A stretch of 56,396 nucleotides of DNA, taken from Candidatus Finniella inopinata (GTDB lineage Bacteria > Pseudomonadota > Alphaproteobacteria > Paracaedibacterales > CAITNM01). Every line of letters starts with the position of its first letter. Position 1 is the first letter of the stretch. Below, piece by piece: positions 51,742 to 56,396 of the stretch. A model generated the notes under the pieces. It did not search any database, was not told the DNA's origin, and saw only the letters and a list, made by a program, of their open reading frames with translations. The stretch lies in NCBI GenBank assembly GCA_943322985.2, contig CALPGA020000003.1:34182-90577 (forward strand), given 5' to 3'. Position numbers and translations under genes: made by a program.

Positions 51742-52831
51742 AGTTTGCCTCGTTGTGTTTTTTGGTTTGGATATCATATAAAGATGCCCAAACAGAAATG
51801 CACTGGTTAATTTCTTCTTCCGTTGTGTTCCAGCCATAGCTAATGCGTAATGCACATTTTGATAATTCATCACTCACGCCCATGGCCTTTAACACATGGG
51901 AAGCCTTTACTTTCCCTGATGAGCACGCAGCACCAGAACTAACCGATATGTTATTAAGGTCAAAGTGCATAAGCTGCACTTCGCTTTGGACGCCAGGCAT
52001 GGCAACAGATGTTGTGTTAGACACGCGTGTAGCTGAGTTTGCAAAAATTGTTGCTTCAGGACAATATTCGAGAATATTCTGTTCAAGTTTTTTTTGTAAG
52101 GGAAGTAGTGTTTTCCAATTAAACTGAGGGGCAACTAAAGCTGCGCCCATGCCGACAGCACCTATAATATTTTCAGTGCCGCTACGTAAACTGCGTTCTT
52201 GACCGCCACCTTCAATAAGAATTTTCAAATGAAGTGATCCGTTAATAATAATGGCACCAATTCCTTTGGGTCCACCAAATTTATGGGCGGAAATGCTAAA
52301 GCTTGGCAGGCTGTTCCAGTCAAGAGAAACCTTACCAACAGCTTGGGCAGTATCCACATGTAAATGTGCATTGTACTTTTTACATACTTGTAAAATTTCA
52401 TCAATTGGTTGAACAGCACCGGTTTCATTATTCACAGCAAGAATGCAAACTAAGGCTGATGGTGAATTTTTTAAAAGGTTATCAAGCGCTTCAAGCTTAA
52501 TAATTCCATTTTCATCTACTGGAATAATTGTTGCATCTTTCCGTATATTCAATACGCTGTCATGTTCAACTGCCGATACAAAAATATTTCTCTGAAAGCC
52601 CTTTAAAATCATATTGTTTGCTTCAGTTGCACCACTGGTAAACGTAACGTTACGTGCGGGAACGGCAAAATAATCAGCGACTTGAGTACGGGCATTTTCT
52701 AAAATTTTTCGCGCATTTCTGCCATGGCCATGAACAGATGATGGATTGCCTAAGCAATCAAATGTTTCAACCATTGCATGTCGTGCATGAGATGTAATTG
52801 GTGTCGTTGCATTATAATCAAGGTATATCAT
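51734..52831 (-). CDS. Second cysteine desulfurase (NifS/IscS paralogue)
   Basis: 365 residues. [21 protein letters not shown] lysine in [14 protein letters not shown], and catalytic loop [17 protein letters not shown]. It is a full-length homologue of the next gene, so two desulfurases stand in tandem between iscR and iscU, an arrangement known in Rickettsia. It starts in an ATGA overlap with iscR. Its distinct job is unknown. Confidence 0.94.
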   Translation of the reverse strand: MIYLDYNATTPITSHARHAMVETFDCLGNPSSVHGHGRNARKILENARTQVADYFAVPARNVTFTSGATEANNMILKGFQRNIFVSAVEHDSVLNIRKDATIIPVDENGIIKLEALDNLLKNSPSALVCILAVNNETGAVQPIDEILQVCKKYNAHLHVDTAQAVGKVSLDWNSLPSFSISAHKFGGPKGIGAIIINGSLHLKILIEGGGQERSLRSGTENIIGAVGMGAALVAPQFNWKTLLPLQKKLEQNILEYCPEATIFANSATRVSNTTSVAMPGVQSEVQLMHFDLNNISVSSGAACSSGKVKASHVLKAMGVSDELSKCALRISYGWNTTEEEINQCISVWASLYDIQTKKHNEANYD

Positions 52832-53295
52832 GCGGCGACCATATTATCTGTTTTTGCACGGTTTAGCACAACAATAGGGTGATGATGATTGCCGCCAGCT
52901 ACATCAGCCAAACTCACTTGAATAAGATAGTCATGCATAACATGCTCTAGCTCGTACCACAGATGATGGGAATTACAACGCTTTCCGCTTGTATGACAGC
53001 CATTTGCTTCATGAGAATTACATCTGGTCACTTTAACCGGCGCATCAGTGCACAAAATAATATCATATATTCGTATGCTGTTAGCTTCGCGAGCTAATTC
53101 ATACCCGCCATTTATGCCTCGTGCACTTTTAACAAGATTACCACGCCTTAGCTTGGAAAATAGCTGCTCTAGATATTGCAAAGGTAGACCTTGGCGCTCA
53201 GCTATTAAAGATAAAGGCACACAAGAACCATTATCTTGCTGAGCAAGATCAACCATGGCCATAATGGCATATCTGGATTTTGTGCTTAATTTCAT
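52828..53295 (-). CDS. iscR: Rrf2-family Fe-S regulator IscR
   Basis: 155 residues. Winged-helix start MKLSTKSRYAIMAMVDLA, recognition region QYLEQLFSKLRRGNLV and GINGGYELARE. The cluster ligands are present as CNSHEANGCHTSGKRC followed by a His, with spacings of seven and six residues, slightly longer than E. coli IscR. It heads the isc operon and probably represses it through the site found upstream. Confidence 0.95.
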   Translation of the reverse strand: MKLSTKSRYAIMAMVDLAQQDNGSCVPLSLIAERQGLPLQYLEQLFSKLRRGNLVKSARGINGGYELAREANSIRIYDIILCTDAPVKVTRCNSHEANGCHTSGKRCNSHHLWYELEHVMHDYLIQVSLADVAGGNHHHPIVVLNRAKTDNMVAA

Positions 53296-53352
53296 AGCAA
53301 TATTTCCGTTGGTATGTTACCTTGAGGCGAGATGTTTTGATATTGTGTGTCG

Positions 53353-53385
53353 AACTTAAGATACCTGATTAAAAAAGTCAACTTT
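53353..53385 (-). promoter_or_regulatory. Probable IscR-repressed promoter of the isc operon
   Basis: The dyad ATACCTGATT-AAAAAAGTCAAC at 53361-53382 resembles the type 1 IscR site. On the minus strand it includes TTGACT (53381-53376) as a -35 element, with TAAGTT 17 bases later as a weak -10 (53358-53353). Binding by [2Fe-2S] IscR would block RNA polymerase. Confidence 0.55.
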
Positions 53386-53458
53386 TAAAAGGCTTTATTT
53401 CTAAGGATATTTTGTTTTATTGACGTTTTGTAAAATATAGAAAGGAATTTATTTTAAG

Positions 53459-54121
53459 ATGCCTGAAGTAATTTTTACTGGTCCTGCGGGACGTGTTGAA
53501 GGTCGATATACTGCCGGTCCATTGGCTTCATCCCCTGTTGCGCTGATACTACATCCTCATCCAAAGCATGGTGGGACTATGAATAATCGAGTTGTTTATT
53601 CTTTGTGTCAAACATTCGCTAAAAAAGGATTTTCAACTCTTCGTTTTAATTTTCGTGGGGTGGGGCGCTCAGAAGGTGCATATGATAATGGAGAAGGCGA
53701 ATTAGCTGACGCAGCAGCAGCTATGGATTGGTTGCAATCAACTCATCCACAAGTAAATAGTTTTTGGGTTGCTGGCTTTTCTTTTGGTGCTTGGATCGCT
53801 ATGCAGTTATTAATGCGTCGCCCTGAGCTTGATGGCTTTATTGCCCTTAGTCCACCAACAAACATGTACGACTTTAACTTTTTGGCACCATGTCCTGTTT
53901 CTGGTCAGATTATTCACGGTGAGCAAGATGCCGTAGTGCCATACCAGTATACTGATGCCTTGGTACAAAAATTACGTAGCCAAAAAGGCATTGCTATTGA
54001 TTACCAAGTATTAAAAAATACAGATCATTTTTATAGCGAAAGCTTGGAAGAAATGATTGGTCATGTAGATAATTACATAGAATTACGAATTACGAACGTT
54101 TTGAAAAAACGTACTGCATAA
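53459..54121 (+). CDS. Alpha/beta hydrolase, COG2945 family
   Basis: 220 residues. ILHPHPKHGGTMNNRVVYSL at the N-terminus, LRFNFRGVGRSEGAYDNG, nucleophile in AGFSFGAWIAM, HGEQDAVVPYQYT (acid) and NTDHFY (His) define this small serine-hydrolase family common in alphaproteobacteria. No signal peptide. Function is not established for the family. AAAGGAA precedes the ATG; promoter elements share the gap with the isc promoter. Confidence 0.92.
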   Translation: MPEVIFTGPAGRVEGRYTAGPLASSPVALILHPHPKHGGTMNNRVVYSLCQTFAKKGFSTLRFNFRGVGRSEGAYDNGEGELADAAAAMDWLQSTHPQVNSFWVAGFSFGAWIAMQLLMRRPELDGFIALSPPTNMYDFNFLAPCPVSGQIIHGEQDAVVPYQYTDALVQKLRSQKGIAIDYQVLKNTDHFYSESLEEMIGHVDNYIELRITNVLKKRTA

Positions 54122-54140
54122 TACAGCATAATATGGATGG

Positions 54141-54197
54141 ACCGCTACTCTAGTTTCTTATTGTCTATAAGCTATAGGAATACTAGACGGAAGTGGT
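54141..54197 (+). other. Long bulged hairpin after the COG2945 hydrolase gene
   Basis: CTAGT-TTCTTAT (54150-54161) pairs with ATAGGAA-T-ACTAG (54174-54186) with a single bulged T, and outer ACCGCT (54141-54146) pairs with AGTGGT (54192-54197), one wobble included. No T-run follows, so it is a poor terminator. It may be an mRNA 3' structure, a small RNA, or a leftover element end. Confidence 0.4.
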
Positions 54198-54276
54198 TTC
54201 ATAAATTTTATGCGTTAATTGCTTTGAGTTTTGGTAGATATTCCTTACAATTTAAGAAAAATGTAATTCAAAAATT

Positions 54277-56396
54277 TTGGCAGACTCTAAATCAAACCTT
54301 ATAGAATTCATGCAAGCCTTTGATCGCTTGATTCCTATGGATTCTGGCGCCAACTCATCAGGTGATTCCTCTCCCAATCAAATCCCTACGTGGGCAGTAA
54401 AAATTCTTGAATACACAGAATCAGCCATACATGGTTTTGAGGATTACTGTGCGCTTCGTGGATTTTATGCGCGAACTTCTCGTGGTACAAATATGGCAGC
54501 GAAGACCGACATTTTATCGTCGAATACTCTACGTCATAGTCACGTTATTTTATATATTCCAAGAGGTAACCTGCAAACCAAATTGGAAAGTCATATCTTC
54601 AAATCAATGCCGATTAGTAAAATAACAATTGTTAATATTGCTGAAATGAATGGGGTGATTGGTAAACTTCAAGAAATTGAATACGAACAATGCTATGTGC
54701 AACAGCTAGAGCCAATGTTGGATTGGCTTTTAGTTGAATTAAAAATCACTAAATACAGCAATACTCTTTACAAATATGGTAAAGACGGCCGTTTAGAAGG
54801 TAAGGATATGGCGACAATGGATTATACCCTTAATCCAAAAATCGATGTGCATATATATAGCAATCGCCCTTCTGAAGATGACGAAGATCATTCCGAACAG
54901 GATGAACATGAAGCAGATAGTCCTGATGATGCTGATTTGACAAAACCAGAAGATAAAATTCCTGAGGAAGAGGAGCAATCACAAGTAGATTCTGTAGAGG
55001 GTCAGGCACAAGAAGCAGATAATGGCGCTTCTAGTCAAGATGATTCAAAAAAAGAAGATCCACAGCCAGATTCTCAGGCTGATGTTCTTAATACATTAGA
55101 TAATATTCAGCAAAATGGCTTAGAAAGTGTATTGCCACCAGAAAGTCAAAATGCTTTAAGCGCGGTCAAAGCATTGGCAAGTGGTGATCAAGAAGCGCTA
55201 ACTCAATCGACGATGAGCTTGCTTGGGGTTGATCAAAAGCGGGCTAATCAAGTGAATCAAGCGGGTAAGCTTTTGGCGAACCTTGAGGGTTTGAAAAAAA
55301 AAGGAGTTGGCGGCGTAGCAAACGGGGGTGATTCAAGTTCAGGTGCTGCGTCTGGTGGAGGAGATTCCGGTAGTGCAACCGGAGGAGATTCAAGTTCAGC
55401 CGCTGCCTCAGGTGGAGGAGATTCCGGTAGTGCAACCGGAGGAGATTCAAGTTCAGCCGCTGCCTCAGGTGGAGGAGATTCCGGTAGTGCAACGGGAGGA
55501 GATTCAAGTTCAGCCGCTGCTTCAGGTGGAGGAGATTCCGGTAGTGCAACCGGCGGTAGTGATTCAAGTTCAGCCGCTGCCTCAGGTGGAGGAGATTCCG
55601 GTAGTGCAACTGGAGGAGATTCAAGTTCAGCCGCTGTCTCAGGTGGAGGAGATTCCGGTGGTGCAGTCGGAGGAGATTCAAATTCAGCCGCTGCCTCAGG
55701 TGGAGGAGATTCCGGTAGTGCGACCGGCGGTAGTGATTCAAGTTCAGCCGCTGCTTCAGGTGAGAGAGATTCCGGTAGTGCAACCGGCGGTAATGATTCA
55801 AGTTCAGCCGCTGCTTCAGGTGGAGGAGATTCCGGTAGTGCAGTCGGAGGAGATTCAAGTTCAGCCGCTGCTTCAGGTGGAGGAGATTCAAGTTCAGGTG
55901 CTGCGTCAGGTGGAGGAGATTCCGGTAGTGCAGCCGGAGGAGATTCAAGTTCAGCTGCTGCGTCAGGTGGAGGAGATTCCGGTAGTGCAGCCGGAGGAGA
56001 TTCAAGTTCAGCCGCTGCTTCAGGTGGAGGAGATTCAAGTTCAGGTGCTGCGTCAGGTGGAGGAGATTCAAGTTCAGGTGCTGCGTCAGGTGGAGGAGAT
56101 TCCGGTAGTGCAACCGGAGGAGATTCAAGTTCAGCCGCTGCGTCTGGTGGAGGAGATTCAAGTTCAGCCGCTGCTTCAGGTGGAGGAGATTCCGGTAGTG
56201 CAGCCGGAGGAGATTCCGGTGGTGCAGCCGGAGGAGATTCAAGTTCAGCCGCTGCCTCAGGTGGAGGAGATTCAAGTTCAGCCGCTGCTTCAGGTGGAGG
56301 AGATTCAAGTTCAGCCGCTGCTTCAGGTGGAGGAGATTCCGGTAGTGCAACCGGCGGTAGTGATTCAAGTTCAGCCGCTGCTTCAGGTGGAGGAGA
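54277..56396 (+). CDS. Large Ser/Gly/Asp-repeat protein with Hcp-like N-terminal domain (runs off window)
   Basis: The frame is open from after a stop at 54253 to the right edge, over 690 codons, without a stop. TTG at 54277 (MADSKSNLIEFMQAFD) resembles Hcp N-termini; ATG at 54310 is the alternative; neither has a strong ribosome binding site. Residues about 1-190 are folded, with beta-rich segments SHVILYIPRG, ISKITIVNI, LLVELKITKYSNTLYKY and DGRLEGKD, a pattern like the Hcp tube protein of type VI secretion. Residues about 200-280 are strongly acidic; about 280-345 is helical. From about 348 on it consists of modular DSSSAAASGG and DSGSATGG repeats. The domain call is tentative; the gene itself is clear. 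Confidence 0.75.
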   Translation, partial: MADSKSNLIEFMQAFDRLIPMDSGANSSGDSSPNQIPTWAVKILEYTESAIHGFEDYCALRGFYARTSRGTNMAAKTDILSSNTLRHSHVILYIPRGNLQTKLESHIFKSMPISKITIVNIAEMNGVIGKLQEIEYEQCYVQQLEPMLDWLLVELKITKYSNTLYKYGKDGRLEGKDMATMDYTLNPKIDVHIYSNRPSEDDEDHSEQDEHEADSPDDADLTKPEDKIPEEEEQSQVDSVEGQAQEADNGASSQDDSKKEDPQPDSQADVLNTLDNIQQNGLESVLPPESQNALSAVKALASGDQEALTQSTMSLLGVDQKRANQVNQAGKLLANLEGLKKKGVGGVANGGDSSSGAASGGGDSGSATGGDSSSAAASGGGDSGSATGGDSSSAAASGGGDSGSATGGDSSSAAASGGGDSGSATGGSDSSSAAASGGGDSGSATGGDSSSAAVSGGGDSGGAVGGDSNSAAASGGGDSGSATGGSDSSSAAASGERDSGSATGGNDSSSAAASGGGDSGSAVGGDSSSAAASGGGDSSSGAASGGGDSGSAAGGDSSSAAASGGGDSGSAAGGDSSSAAASGGGDSSSGAASGGGDSSSGAASGGGDSGSATGGDSSSAAASGGGDSSSAAASGGGDSGSAAGGDSGGAAGGDSSSAAASGGGDSSSAAASGGGDSSSAAASGGGDSGSATGGSDSSSAAASGGG
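55320..56396 (+). repeat. Coding tandem repeat of two modules (33 and 27 bases)
   Basis: Module A encodes GDSSSAAASGG (also GAAS and NSAA variants); module B encodes GDSGSATG (T replaced by V or A at times). By reading I count about 21 A and 15 B modules before the window ends, mostly alternating AB with some AA and BB runs. Variants such as GGSDS and GERDS occur singly. Codons are strongly conserved between units, which indicates recent expansion by recombination or slippage. Confidence 0.9.

Noticed and set aside
54407-54625. Small plus-strand frame in another phase
   Set aside because: It overlaps the Hcp-like gene, whose frame is open for more than 2 kb; no ribosome binding site or recognisable protein.
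55244-56368. Long minus-strand reading frame rich in Leu, Asn, His and Arg
   Set aside because: It is the antisense of the Ser/Gly/Asp repeat array. The plus-strand frame is longer, continues into a non-repeated domain and explains the codon pattern; an open antisense frame is a by-product of the repeat.
55320-56396. CRISPR-like array
   Set aside because: Units are coding, contiguous and in frame, with no unique spacers.

Overview
This is an AT-rich alphaproteobacterial chromosome segment packed with housekeeping genes. The content points to an intracellular or protist-associated lineage of the Holosporales/Rickettsiales type: GapR, a Rickettsia-style isc operon with two cysteine desulfurases (iscR-nifS-iscS-iscU-iscA-hscB-hscA-fdx), respiratory complex I, an F1 ATPase operon, and accessory genes such as a BspA-like leucine-rich-repeat protein and a giant Ser/Gly/Asp-repeat protein. 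The lineage is inferred from gene content only. Most genes lie on the minus strand and are tightly coupled, with many ATGA or TAATG start/stop overlaps.

Layout. 1-8036 (minus): complex I operon nuoC-D-E-F-G-H-I-J-K and the first codons of nuoL; nuoA and nuoB are not next to nuoC. 8189-9891 (plus): a membrane-anchored endonuclease/exonuclease/phosphatase-fold protein and an unknown secreted protein. 9934-13392 (minus): murD-ftsW-asd, a cell-wall cluster. 13460-15342 (minus): two tandem paralogous ABC substrate-binding proteins without permease or ATPase. 15526-15601: tRNA-Glu(CTC). Then phzF-like (minus) and gapR-cysS-trmJ (plus), which converges on a periplasmic Cache-domain protein. 19607-25091 (minus): recF-gyrB-PBP1A. 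25160-30823 (minus): serine beta-lactamase-like hydrolase, LRR protein and mfd; a second, diverged copy of the mfd 3' end sits between the LRR gene and the hydrolase. 30824-35802 (minus): accA-sbtA-uppS-cdsA-murJ, joining fatty-acid, bicarbonate, phospholipid and lipid II functions. 35897-41185 (minus): atpH-A-G-D, followed by an esterase where atpC would be expected. 41290-42566 (minus): dps and an esterase. 42743-45346 (minus): dnaA-dnaN, with a 315-base upstream gap holding a perfect DnaA box. 45662-53295 (minus): a secreted unknown protein, a methyltransferase and the isc operon, with a probable IscR site over its promoter. 53459-54121 (plus): a COG2945 hydrolase. 54277-56396 (plus): a gene that runs off the window; its N-terminal domain has Hcp-like (type VI secretion tube) features, followed by an acidic linker and more than 1 kb of modular Ser/Gly/Asp repeats.

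Best leads: the Hcp-like repeat protein at the right edge; the LRR gene bracketed by two divergent copies of the mfd 3' end, which suggests a cassette insertion into an ancestral mfd-hydrolase operon; coupling of a bicarbonate transporter to acetyl-CoA carboxylase; a terminator embedded inside the coding region of a convergent gene; and a long perfect hairpin that hides the ribosome binding site of an unknown secreted protein.
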